Positions 7,259 through 13,340 of a stretch of 13,340 nt of DNA are shown in pieces. Each line of letters opens with the position of its first letter. Within the stretch, counting starts at the first letter, position 1. A program made the position numbers and the translations under genes. Source of the stretch: Solirubrobacterales bacterium (GTDB taxonomy: Bacteria > Actinomycetota > Thermoleophilia > Solirubrobacterales > Solirubrobacteraceae); NCBI GenBank assembly GCA_003157595.1, contig PMKB01000022.1, positions 1 through 13,340 of the forward strand, in the 5' to 3' direction. The notes under the pieces are model-generated. The model did no database searches. It worked only from the letters and a program-made list of their open reading frames with translations, and was not told where the DNA came from.

Positions 7259-8050
7259 CTAGATACGCTGCACACTCCAGGTCAAGAAAGTCGCACGCGC
7301 CCGAGCGCGTGCGACATAGCGCAGTCGCAGCGGCAGGTCGCACTCGAGTCGAACCACGGCACCGAACCGCGGCTCGTAGAGTTGTCGTAATTCTGGCGCG
7401 TGCGCCAATGGATTGGTGACGGCTGCAGGGCCTCCCGGGGGCATCGGGCAGCCGCAATACGGGCATGCGCGGCCCGTGGGCTTGGCGATGACAACCTGGC
7501 CGTCGGCCGGAGGGTTCGACTTGCGTGGAGCGCTGAGCCCGCGTCTGACCTCGTCGCGAAGGCTTCGAACCGTCAGGTGCTCGCGCTCGCTGAGATCGAG
7601 CCAGGAGTCTTGCTCGGTGACGGGGAGCGCAGCCAGCTCAGCGTGGTGGCTCCACGACACGCCGCACCGGCGTCGCTCGACGCTGAAGCGCGACGCCACG
7701 TAGGCCATGTTCATCAGCGTCTGGCGGTCATAGCCGGTTGCCTTCGCCGCGGCACCGTACTTCTCGCCGTAGCGCTCGTTGCCATAGCGCATCCAGTCGC
7801 CGATCCACCAGTTGCTCGCGCTGCTCAGCCGTGCGAACCGTTTGCCGTAGATGATCCAGCGCTTGACGCCGATCGCGCCCGCAGGCACCCAACCGACCGG
7901 CGACAACTCGACCGCGCTGCCCACCCCCGCGCGCGGGGTCCGAGCGGCCGACGGAGCTTGGTCCTCGATCCAGGCGTCAACGGCAACGCCTGCCTGTCCC
8001 GTCGTCGATCGAGCCGGTTTGAGAACTGTCTGAAGACCTTCGTCCCCCAT
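7259..8050 (-). CDS. LmbU-family transcriptional regulator
   Basis: A 263-residue protein whose central block matches LmbU, the DNA-binding activator of the lincomycin cluster: WIIYGKRFARLSSASNWWIGDW, then MRYGNERYGEKYGAAAKATGYD, QTLMNMAYVASRF, VSWSHHAELAALP and EQDSWLDLSEREHLTVRSLRDEVR (about residues 65-169). An N-terminal Ala/Val-rich part precedes it. The C-terminal part has CPYCGCP (196-202), a possible small metal-binding knuckle, then a basic tail. LmbU proteins regulate antibiotic and other specialised-metabolite genes, but no biosynthetic genes are visible here. The ATG at 8050 gives the family-like length; the frame is open to 8173. No ribosome site is obvious. It follows the sigma/membrane-partner pair in the same direction. 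Confidence 0.82.
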   Translation of the reverse strand: MGDEGLQTVLKPARSTTGQAGVAVDAWIEDQAPSAARTPRAGVGSAVELSPVGWVPAGAIGVKRWIIYGKRFARLSSASNWWIGDWMRYGNERYGEKYGAAAKATGYDRQTLMNMAYVASRFSVERRRCGVSWSHHAELAALPVTEQDSWLDLSEREHLTVRSLRDEVRRGLSAPRKSNPPADGQVVIAKPTGRACPYCGCPMPPGGPAAVTNPLAHAPELRQLYEPRFGAVVRLECDLPLRLRYVARARARATFLTWSVQRI

Positions 8051-8193
8051 ACGCACCGAATATCGCGCGAGCCGCCAGTTTGTGACCGCTGCTCTGCGAA
8101 CCGGGCGCGTGCAGCCTGCCACGCTCACGCGCGGACCAGCGCCGCGCAGACTCCGACCGCCGCACGGGCACACCGCCCTCGAGCGATCGGCCG

Positions 8194-9000
8194 TCAGTAC
8201 CCGAACGTGACTCGTAGATGCGCGCGGCTCGCGTCCACGCCAGCGGCAGTCAAGACGAAGATGAACGCGCCGTGGTCGCCGGCAACCAAACGCTCATTTC
8301 TCACGCCAGACGTGCTGGCCAAGCGCACAATCGTTGCGTGCGGCCTCGCCACCCCGTATACAACCAGCCGAAGATCAGCAATCGCACAGGCACGCGAGCC
8401 ACCAGCGGCCCGCGCGGTCCGTTTCGTCGTTGGGTCGGCGGCGCCCGGCGGGGGTGCTGCGCATGATCCGTGACCGGTAAACGCGCTGGCCGGTGTATAG
8501 CCCGGGAACGACGCGAACCACGCGGCGCGAACGCACTTCGCCAACGGTTCGACGGGCAGCACGTGGAACAGCCCGTCGTTGTCGAACGCGCCGTCCTCGC
8601 CGATCACGCCCAGCCGTCCGTTGAGCACCCGGCCGATCTGCACGCAACTCAACGGGGAGTGAGCCGCGGGACCGCTGCGGCGGGGCGTGTAGATGCGAAC
8701 CCCCCACGGAAGACCGCCAGCCGGATCGCGCACGCGCAGCGGCGCGAGCACGACCGACCCGGGCTTGGGACCGCCGAGCACCACTGGCCCCGGATGCACG
8801 GGAGGACCGAACAGTTGGGTGGCCGCGACCGCCGTACCGGACGCGGCCACCAACAACAACACCAGCACGAGCGTCTTGCGACCCTTGCCGGCGACACCGC
8901 GTGTGCGTCGCGATCCCGCCAACGGATCGCGGGTACGGGCTGCCTCGCGGCGTGCAGCAGCGACAAGCTCTCGCCTCAGTTTCCGTATCGGATCAGTCAT
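8194..9000 (-). CDS. Single-pass membrane protein, probable anti-sigma partner
   Basis: A 268-residue protein: cytoplasmic basic N-terminus (MTDPIRKLRRELVAAARREA, about 42 residues), one membrane helix (43-61, TLVLVLLLVAASGTAVAAT), and an extracytoplasmic domain of about 200 residues with a few Cys (SCVQIGRVLNGRLGV, KCVRAAWF, GHGSCAAPP, RACAIADLRLVVYG) and a closing beta-rich end. Its ATG at 9000 overlaps the sigma gene stop (ATGACTGA), so translation is coupled. Position and topology fit a regulator of the sigma factor. However, the cytoplasmic part is very short and lacks the zinc anti-sigma HxxxCxxC motif, so this would be an unconventional anti-sigma, or simply a co-expressed envelope protein. 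Confidence 0.72.
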   Translation of the reverse strand: MTDPIRKLRRELVAAARREAARTRDPLAGSRRTRGVAGKGRKTLVLVLLLVAASGTAVAATQLFGPPVHPGPVVLGGPKPGSVVLAPLRVRDPAGGLPWGVRIYTPRRSGPAAHSPLSCVQIGRVLNGRLGVIGEDGAFDNDGLFHVLPVEPLAKCVRAAWFASFPGYTPASAFTGHGSCAAPPPGAADPTTKRTARAAGGSRACAIADLRLVVYGVARPHATIVRLASTSGVRNERLVAGDHGAFIFVLTAAGVDASRAHLRVTFGY

Positions 9001-9547
9001 CGCTCGCCCACCGCTGCGCAACCTTTCTCAACGACGTCAGACCGCGGCTCACGCGCTTACGCACCACGCTCTCCGAACACCTCAACTCGGCGGCAATCTC
9101 GCTGTACGCGCGACCATCGAGATGACGCGCGACCAACGCGTCGCGCTGATCATCCGGCAACACCTCGAGCAAATCCAGCGCACCACCCGCGGCGACACGC
9201 TCAATCACTGCCACCGCATGGTCATCGACCACAAGTCGCTGCATCTCAAGCGTCCGCCGCGCGCGATCCTCGACCCGCCCACGACGGATCGCATCGACCC
9301 AACGGTGACGGGCGATCCCGAACAACCACGCCGTCGCCGGCTCCTCCCCCGGTATGTAGTTCGACAGCGAGCCAAGCGCCGCAGCGAAGGTCTCCGCGGC
9401 CAAGTCCATCGCGAGTTCGGGATTGGGGACACGCCGGCGAAAGAACGCGAGCACCTTCGCGATGTGGCGATCGTAGAACTCGCCAAACGCCTCCGCGTCC
9501 TCCCGCGCCGCAACCAACAACTCCGCATCAGACCGCTGACGACGCAC
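8993..9547 (-). CDS. ECF RNA polymerase sigma factor
   Basis: A 184-residue extracytoplasmic-function sigma-70 protein. Region 2 (about 20-90): FGEFYDRHIAKVLAFFRRRV, then PELAMDLAAETFAAAL and ATAWLFGIARHRWVDAIRR, which would bind core polymerase and the -10 element. Region 4 (about 125-178): LPDDQRDALVARHLDGRAYSEIAAEL then SESVVRKRVSRGLTSLRK, a helix-turn-helix for the -35 element. Regions 3 and 1.1 are absent, as expected. GTG 9547 is chosen since AAGG lies upstream at useful spacing and it starts just before RSDAELL; the frame is open farther upstream without matching residues. It overlaps the downstream membrane-protein gene by 8 bases. A long structured non-coding leader lies upstream. 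Confidence 0.92.
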   Translation of the reverse strand: MRRQRSDAELLVAAREDAEAFGEFYDRHIAKVLAFFRRRVPNPELAMDLAAETFAAALGSLSNYIPGEEPATAWLFGIARHRWVDAIRRGRVEDRARRTLEMQRLVVDDHAVAVIERVAAGGALDLLEVLPDDQRDALVARHLDGRAYSEIAAELRCSESVVRKRVSRGLTSLRKVAQRWASDD

Positions 9548-9689
9548 GCGCCCACACCTTAGCCCCCGACGGGCGCCACCAAGCACGATGACGCGGCCGC
9601 CAAAGGAGCTGACAGCGACGGCCACTTTGGATTGAGCTATGCTGGCGACGCCGCCTTGGTCATAGTCGTTTCGTCGGGTGGCTGCAGCT

Positions 9690-9707
9690 TCTCCCGACGT
9701 CGGGAGA
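9690..9707. repeat. Perfect 18-bp palindrome
   Basis: TCTCCCGAC followed directly by GTCGGGAGA, identical on both strands with no spacer. It could be an operator for a dimeric regulator, a hairpin in the leader RNA, or an insertion-site feature. It sits about 140 bases upstream of the sigma start. Confidence 0.6.
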
Positions 9708-9708
9708 T

Positions 9709-9760
9709 TCTCGCTTCCTCCGACAGGGGACTGAGCCGGAGGGTTTTCGGGTAAGCGAGA
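9709..9760. repeat. Compound inverted repeat (8 + 6 bp)
   Basis: Outer arms TCTCGCTT (9709-9716) and AAGCGAGA (9753-9760) pair perfectly. Immediately inside, CCTCCG (9717-9722) and CGGAGG (9737-9742) pair perfectly around a 14-base loop, leaving a one-sided 10-base bulge (9743-9752). Two stacked perfect stems in 52 bases suggest a real RNA fold or a relic of one. It lies one base from the 18-bp palindrome. The outer right arm could alternatively belong to the candidate intron domain VI. Confidence 0.55.
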
Positions 9761-9870
9761 GGCGCCCGGTGTCGCGCAGCGTGGCCGACTGACACTGGTT
9801 TGCTCGCGCCGCCCATCGATCCGTGCATGCGGTTCTCCTGCACACGGCTCACCGACGTTCTCTACCGCCG
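9750..9870 (-). mobile_element. Group II intron 3'-end relic (domain V and candidate domain VI), no reverse transcriptase
   Basis: On the minus strand, 9850-9818 reads as a 33-base hairpin with the features of group II intron domain V. It starts GAGCCGTG and ends CACGGATC, with the conserved AGC at positions 2-4. It has a lower stem of 8 pairs (one G-A mismatch), a two-base bulge (TG) on the 3' side, an upper stem (TGC/GCA plus GG/CC with A bulged) and an AGAA-type loop. The flanks (AGAACGTCGGT before, GATGGGCGG after) also resemble sequences around domain V in bacterial introns. Next come GGCGC and GCGCC arms and a CTCGCTTACC segment, similar to a domain VI and 3' end, putting the boundary near 9750. 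Upstream, the gene stopping at 9911 leaves no room for domains I-IV or the intron-encoded protein, so this is a 5'-truncated relic. Confidence 0.6.
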
Positions 9871-9910
9871 GCATTCAGCGCCCTCCTCGCCGCGACCGGG
9901 CAGCTCGGGA

Positions 9911-10546
9911 TTAGGTTACGACCACGTTGAGGTTGGGGCTGGCGAATGAGCCCAGGGAGTTGGTTGCCCTGATCGAGAACCTATAAGTGTTCGCTGCTGT
10001 GGGTGTCCCCTGCAACGTTCCATCGGCGGCGAGGGTCAGGCCGGCGGGGAGCTGCCCGTTTGCAAGTTGGTAGATCGGCGCGGGCTGCCCGTTGGCCACA
10101 AATCGATACGCATAGGCCGTGTTGACTTGCGCGGCTGGCGGCGTGAGCTGGGAGAAGGCGGTCGGCGCGGTGGCGCCTTGAGACATCGCGACTGCGGCGT
10201 TGAGGATGTCGGTGCGCGCCTGGTCCGCGGTCTTTGATGAGAAGTAGAAGGCGACTGCGGCACCGACGCTCGCTACCAGGCCGCCGAAGAGCGTGCTCCG
10301 TAGGGAGGTGTCGTTTATGAGGAACGCGGCTGCGCAGAAGATGAGCAGCCCGATCACCAGCGATATTGCGATCCAGCTGCGGATCACCGATCCGCCTTGC
10401 GCGGTCGGGTCGCCCGTTACCTTGGTGCGACCGAGGATCACGACCAGGCCGGCCGCGAGCGTTGCGGCGCTGACGAGGGCCAGTAGCAGGACCCCTTGCG
10501 AAGACGAGAGCGACATGCTGCCGGTCGAGGCCGCAGCCATGGTCAT
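9911..10546 (-). CDS. Three-helix membrane protein with C-terminal Ig-like domain
   Basis: A 211-residue protein. Three hydrophobic helices (about 19-38, 57-77 and 84-102) are followed by a short helical linker (SSKTADQARTDILNAAVAMSQG) and a C-terminal immunoglobulin-like putative Ig domain (about 135-211). That domain shows AYAYRFVANG, YQLANGQLPAGLTLAADG, then TLQGTPTAANTYRFSIRATN and a final NVVVT strand, the He_PIG/BIg pattern (LPxGLTL..G.L.GTP...G.Y.F.V.A.N). With three helices, the two ends would lie on opposite sides of the membrane; the Ig part is likely outside. The start at 10546 has AAGGAGG five to six bases upstream, a strong site. No partner is evident; the sigma gene lies beyond the structured gap. 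Confidence 0.78.
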   Translation of the reverse strand: MTMAAASTGSMSLSSSQGVLLLALVSAATLAAGLVVILGRTKVTGDPTAQGGSVIRSWIAISLVIGLLIFCAAAFLINDTSLRSTLFGGLVASVGAAVAFYFSSKTADQARTDILNAAVAMSQGATAPTAFSQLTPPAAQVNTAYAYRFVANGQPAPIYQLANGQLPAGLTLAADGTLQGTPTAANTYRFSIRATNSLGSFASPNLNVVVT

Positions 10547-10881
10547 TGAATCCTCCTTGTCATATGGGACTGCTCGTTGCGCGAGGCCCTAGCCACTTAG
10601 CTGATGGACTAGCTACGCCGCGCTGTTCCGTTCGAAAAGCCGTGGTGGCCTTGGAAGGTCTTGGTGCGCGTTGCGACCGACACGTGTGGCCAGCTCAGCC
10701 CGAGGAAGTTGAGCAGCACGGTCTGGGTGTACTGATCCTTGCGCGCGTCGCAGACTTCACGACATGCGGCGAAGCACACTCTCGCGCAAGCCTGAGGACA
10801 AGCGACCGGCGTTCTGCAGGTTCTCCACTGGAGACCGTCGTGGCTGAATCTAGGCGTTTCGTCGCCGCCGGGCAATCATCA
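10547..10881. other. Intergenic stretch without a convincing gene
   Basis: About 335 bases. A minus-strand frame at 10609-10875 gives an 88-residue Cys/Arg-containing peptide without a ribosome site or recognisable motif, and other frames overlap it. I see no RNA gene or clear terminator. It should contain the promoter of the Ig-like membrane protein. Confidence 0.45.
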
Positions 10882-11049
10882 CTATTTGTGGGCTTGCGCT
10901 TGTTCATTTAGCTGGGCCGTTGCCAGCGCGTTCGCCGCCGCAGACGGCACGCCGCGACCTTCGAGCGCCAGCACGATTTGCTCGTGCACTAGCGCTTGCA
11001 CTCTTGCCTCTACCATCTCGGCTAGCTGCGGATCGAAAAACAAAGGCAT
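10882..11049 (-). CDS. 55-residue helical protein, function unknown
   Basis: ATG 11049 is preceded by AAGGA about seven bases upstream. The product is short and soluble: MPLFFDPQLAEMVEARVQALV, then HEQIVLALEGRGVPSAAANAL and ATAQLNEQAQAHK. Two amphipathic helices separated by an EGRGVP turn could form a helical hairpin or dimer. I do not recognise the family. Coding is supported by the ribosome site and an amino-acid composition more balanced than the other frames. It lies upstream of the Ig-like membrane protein in the same direction, 335 bases away. Confidence 0.55.
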   Translation of the reverse strand: MPLFFDPQLAEMVEARVQALVHEQIVLALEGRGVPSAAANALATAQLNEQAQAHK

Positions 11050-11686
11050 GTGCGTTCCTTTCATCGAGAAGGCGGTTACGCCAGGGCGGCATGGCGTTCG
11101 GCCAGCGTAATACACGACAGGTCGGGCCCAGTAAAGGACGCGCGAGCGTGCGAGCGCAGCACGAGGCCTGAAGGGTGTCAATAGTCGTGTCGCGCTGCTC
11201 GGGTGGCGCCCGGGAACATAGGCTGAACGACCCATAATGGGCCCCGACCGAAAGCCTGCCTAAAAGCCAGGCGGCAGAAGCATCCCGGTTGGCGTGGCAA
11301 ACTCTCGCTTCGCAGTCGGCGCGCAAATCTGGCGCACGACCCATCAAGCCCGATGTTTCCTCAGGATCCGGTCGGCCGGCAGTCTCGCGGATCGAGGCCG
11401 ATGTCGGCGCTTGACAGCACGCTGCCAAAGAGCCGGAGGCGGAGCGCGGCCTGGTCGCATCCGGGGTAGGGGAGAGATGCCCCGAGCAGGGCGCCATCGC
11501 ATTAGGGGCGCGCGGGCGTGCTGCTCGAGCGCGCGATAACCCACGGTATGTTCACCAATTCTGACCAACCCGCGACGCAGAGCCCGACAGATCGCGGCGG
11601 AGCTAAGTGCCCCGACGACAAGCGAGTCAGCGCCTCTGATTGTTTGCCGCGGCAGATGGATCAGCGCCGGGACGGCGGCGTTCTTC
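11050..11686. other. Long intergenic region before the plus-strand genes
   Basis: About 640 bases between divergent genes. Open frames on both strands give low-complexity Arg/Pro/Ala-rich peptides with no recognisable motif. Short dyads occur: CCCATAATGGG near 11230, and GCCTG/CCAGGC arms near 11254-11272. From 11540 the frame of the next gene is already open and appears coding (for example QIAAELSAPTTSESAPLIVC), but no ATG, GTG or TTG occurs in it before 11687. No tRNA, riboswitch or mobile element could be recognised. Confidence 0.45.
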
Positions 11687-12127
11687 GTGGTGCTTGCGGT
11701 GAACGCCGTGGCGCGAGAACACGACGCCGTAGCCGCTGTATTGCTGTTCGCGCTCTTCGCGATGCCGGCGGTCTACTACGCCCGCGCGGCGGTCAGCGCC
11801 AAGCCGGTCCTGGTAATCGACGGCGACGGAATCGTCGTAACTCGCCCAGCTCGGCGTCTGCGCTGGGATGACATCGAGACGATCGCGATCGAGGAGCGGA
11901 CTGCGGTGTTCGGGGTCGAGCAAGAGAGTCTCGTGCTGCACCTGGCGGCGCATCGTGTCGAGCCGGCGGAACGTCACCTACCGGGGCTCGTGACCCGCGC
12001 GCATGACCCCCTGGTGATCCAGCTCTACCACCTGTCCCCGAGCCGGCCTCAGATCGCCCGGGCGATCCGCGAGCAATCAGGACGACGACCCGCCGTGCCG
12101 ACGAAATACGGGCCCGCTGGGCCGTAG
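11687..12127 (+). CDS. STM3941/PH-like membrane protein, start uncertain
   Basis: From GTG 11687 the protein is 146 residues: the end of a first membrane helix, a second helix (about 14-36, AVAAVLLFALFAMPAVYYARAA), then a PH-like beta domain beginning KPVLVIDGDGIVV, with RRLRWDDIETIAIEE, QESLVLHLA and LVIQLYHLSPSRPQIARAI. The order 'two helices, L-x-I-D-x-x-G-I, I-x-W-x-D-I-x-x-I' matches the STM3941 family of unknown function. In that family an R-x-R/RK segment precedes helix 1. The same frame upstream here reads IVCRGRWISAGTAAFFVVL, so the natural N-terminus probably begins before 11687, yet the frame, open from 11540, has no ATG, GTG or TTG. A rare start (ATT 11639 or CTG) or a frameshift from ATG 11548 would explain this. 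No ribosome site is seen. Confidence 0.68.
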   Translation: MVLAVNAVAREHDAVAAVLLFALFAMPAVYYARAAVSAKPVLVIDGDGIVVTRPARRLRWDDIETIAIEERTAVFGVEQESLVLHLAAHRVEPAERHLPGLVTRAHDPLVIQLYHLSPSRPQIARAIREQSGRRPAVPTKYGPAGP

Positions 12128-12274
12128 ACCCGTCGCCGGGCGCTGTCGGAATGCGCGAGTTCCAACACAGCCACGGCCTCCTGCATCCGGACGCCATCGA
12201 CTGCACGCGGCGATTGGAAATGTGCTCGCTCATGGCTACGCTAGCTCCATGAGCTCTGGCCGCGCCGCGGGATT

Positions 12275-13340
12275 ATGACGCTCCGGGACGAGCTCTTCGC
12301 TTGGCTCGTCGAGCTTCCGGCGTGGCAGCAAGATCTCGCGCGGCGGCTGACGCTGACTACACAGCTCGAGGGTGAGACCCTCGATGACGCGAGACGGATT
12401 GTCTACGCCGCCCACAGCGCTCTCGCGGAAGGCGAGGACGCTCCCGCACCCACCGCAATTGCGCTGGACGATCTGCCGGGGCCGACAGATCCGGACGACA
12501 CGACGCGGCTCGTATGTGTCGGGAACCTGCGCGGCGTCGGCGTAGTTGAAGACGATCAGGAGATCGTCTTTGCCGAGGAGGGGTTGACGGTGATCTACGG
12601 TCCGAATGCGGTCGGCAAGAGCAGCTACGTCGGCGCGCTCAAGCGCGTGTGCCGCACCGTCGATTGCGACTCCGGTGTGCGCGGCAACGTCTTCGACGCA
12701 CAGGCGGGACAGCGTCCGACGGCTAGGGTCGAGTACATCCGTGGCGGAGTGCGGCGCGCGCAGCAGGTCGACCTGAACGCGGTGCCGGACACGGGTCTCG
12801 ACGCGCTGTCGGTTTTCGACGCTCGCTGCGCCGAGCTGTACCTCAACTCCCGCAACGCAGTGGCGTATGTGCCTTCGTCGCTTGTCGTGCTTGCGCGCCT
12901 TGCGGCCGCTCAAGACGCGCTGCGACGCGGCATTGACGCCGAGGTCGCGGCGCTCGAGCGAAAGAAACCGGCGTTCCCGGAACTTGATCCCGAGTCTGCT
13001 GCTTACAGCCGGGTTGCGGCGCTTACCGCCGAGGCGAACCTTGAGGAGCTTCGCGCATTCACCGAACTGAGCGAGGACGACCGGACACGAATGGAGGAGT
13101 TACGCGCGGCGCTTGCGACCGCAGCAGCGCGTAATGCGCAGGCCGACGCCGAAGCGGCGCGCCAGGAAGCGATGCGCGCTCGCACCTCCATTGGGAGGCT
13201 TAGCGAGCTTGCCGGATACGTAGCCGACGCGGAGGCTACTCGCATCCACGGCGAAGTATTGGAACTCGCTGCAGCGCGGCAGGCAGTCGCGGAGGCAGCC
13301 GCCGAATTCGGCGTGCCAGGCCTCGTGGGAGTAGGCGGCA
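12275..13340 (+). CDS. SMC/RecF-like AAA family ATPase, N-terminal part (continues past right edge)
   Basis: 355 codons are present. Residues 1-50 form a helical domain with LFAWLVELPAWQQDLARRL, a 'PAWQ-D-RRL' start seen in large stand-alone AAA ATPases. Then come strands leading to Walker A GPNAVGKS (about 109-116). The LSVFDARCAELYLNSRNAVAYVPSS segment resembles the corresponding part of RloC/AAA_13-type ATPases. From about residue 230 the sequence is Ala/Glu/Arg-rich and heptad-like (VAALERKK, EELRAFTELSEDDRTRMEELRAAL), the start of the SMC-type coiled coil. The signature motif, Walker B and any effector domain lie outside. Such ATPases often serve in anti-phage or DNA-repair functions; that is inference. 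ATG 12275 has no strong ribosome site. A nine-codon frame from ATG 12249 ends at TGA 12276-12278, overlapping it (ATGA). Confidence 0.85.
   Translation, partial: MTLRDELFAWLVELPAWQQDLARRLTLTTQLEGETLDDARRIVYAAHSALAEGEDAPAPTAIALDDLPGPTDPDDTTRLVCVGNLRGVGVVEDDQEIVFAEEGLTVIYGPNAVGKSSYVGALKRVCRTVDCDSGVRGNVFDAQAGQRPTARVEYIRGGVRRAQQVDLNAVPDTGLDALSVFDARCAELYLNSRNAVAYVPSSLVVLARLAAAQDALRRGIDAEVAALERKKPAFPELDPESAAYSRVAALTAEANLEELRAFTELSEDDRTRMEELRAALATAAARNAQADAEAARQEAMRARTSIGRLSELAGYVADAEATRIHGEVLELAAARQAVAEAAAEFGVPGLVGVGG

Larger units (their letters stand above)
9548..9910. other. Structured non-coding region upstream of the sigma gene
   Basis: About 360 bases between the Ig-like membrane-protein gene and the sigma gene. 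No convincing protein gene. It contains a group II intron domain V-like sequence (9818-9850), a candidate domain VI and intron 3' end near 9750, a compound hairpin (9709-9760) and an 18-bp palindrome (9690-9707), each listed separately. If transcribed with the sigma gene, these would lie in its 5' leader. Confidence 0.6.

Noticed and set aside
10609..10875. A possible 88-residue Cys-containing protein on the minus strand
   Set aside because: No ribosome site and no family resemblance; Cys come from TGC/TGT codons in a GC-rich out-of-frame reading. Conservation would be needed to revive it.
11298..11345. GGCAAAC ... GCGCAAA resembling parts of a cyclic-di-GMP-I riboswitch on the plus strand
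   Set aside because: The P2 stem with its GAAA loop and the conserved P3 receptor cannot be formed, so only isolated short matches remain.
10904..11497. A 197-codon minus-strand frame across the 55-residue gene and the intergenic region
   Set aside because: The translation is low complexity and Arg/Ala/Cys-rich with no motif, and it conflicts with the better-supported 55-residue frame.
12236..12913. A 225-codon minus-strand frame opposite the AAA ATPase
   Set aside because: It is an antisense shadow of a gene with a clear Walker A motif.

Overview
The window is about 13.3 kb of GC-rich, gene-dense DNA from an actinobacterium. The FurA/KatG pair, DUF6458 and LmbU families are typical of Actinomycetota. 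The secreted protein at 6066-6731 resembles a lineage-specific family I associate with Thermoleophilia (Solirubrobacterales). The phylum is well supported; the class is only an inference from family resemblance.

Region 1 (1-3979, all genes on the minus strand) is a stress and redox block. Read in transcription order it holds a PRC-barrel protein, a two-helix DUF1003-like membrane protein, a small universal-stress-like Rossmann protein, a 56-residue CsbD-like protein, a 28-residue hydrophobic peptide, a DUF6458 membrane protein, then furA and katG. katG runs off the left edge. FurA is the expected peroxide/iron-responsive repressor of KatG. The surrounding small genes belong to families repeatedly seen in general stress regulons. 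katG most likely starts at a TTG at 726, not at the ATG at 693.

Region 2 (3980-6065) contains one plus-strand flavoprotein disulfide reductase. It keeps the redox CxxxxC but has Phe where lipoamide dehydrogenase has its catalytic His. Its start is unclear, and a mini-ORF with a good Shine-Dalgarno ends exactly across a candidate GTG start. Non-coding DNA with paired hairpins follows.

Region 3 (6066-11049, minus strand) reads in transcription order as follows: a 55-residue protein, a three-helix membrane protein with a C-terminal Ig-like domain, a structured non-coding stretch, an ECF sigma factor, an overlapping single-pass membrane partner (probable unconventional anti-sigma), an LmbU-family regulator, and two secreted or membrane-anchored proteins. 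The stretch upstream of the sigma gene carries what looks like domain V of a group II intron without its reverse transcriptase, followed by a compound hairpin and a perfect 18-bp palindrome.

Region 4 (11050-13340, plus strand) has about 640 bp without a convincing gene, then an STM3941/PH-like membrane protein whose coding frame extends upstream of any usable start codon. The right edge holds the N-terminal 355 residues of a large SMC/RecF-like AAA ATPase of a type common in phage-defence neighbourhoods.

I do not see a demonstrably new multi-gene system. The best leads are the group II intron relic in the sigma leader, the sigma/membrane partner/LmbU cluster, the start-codon anomalies, and the truncated ATPase, whose partners lie outside the window.
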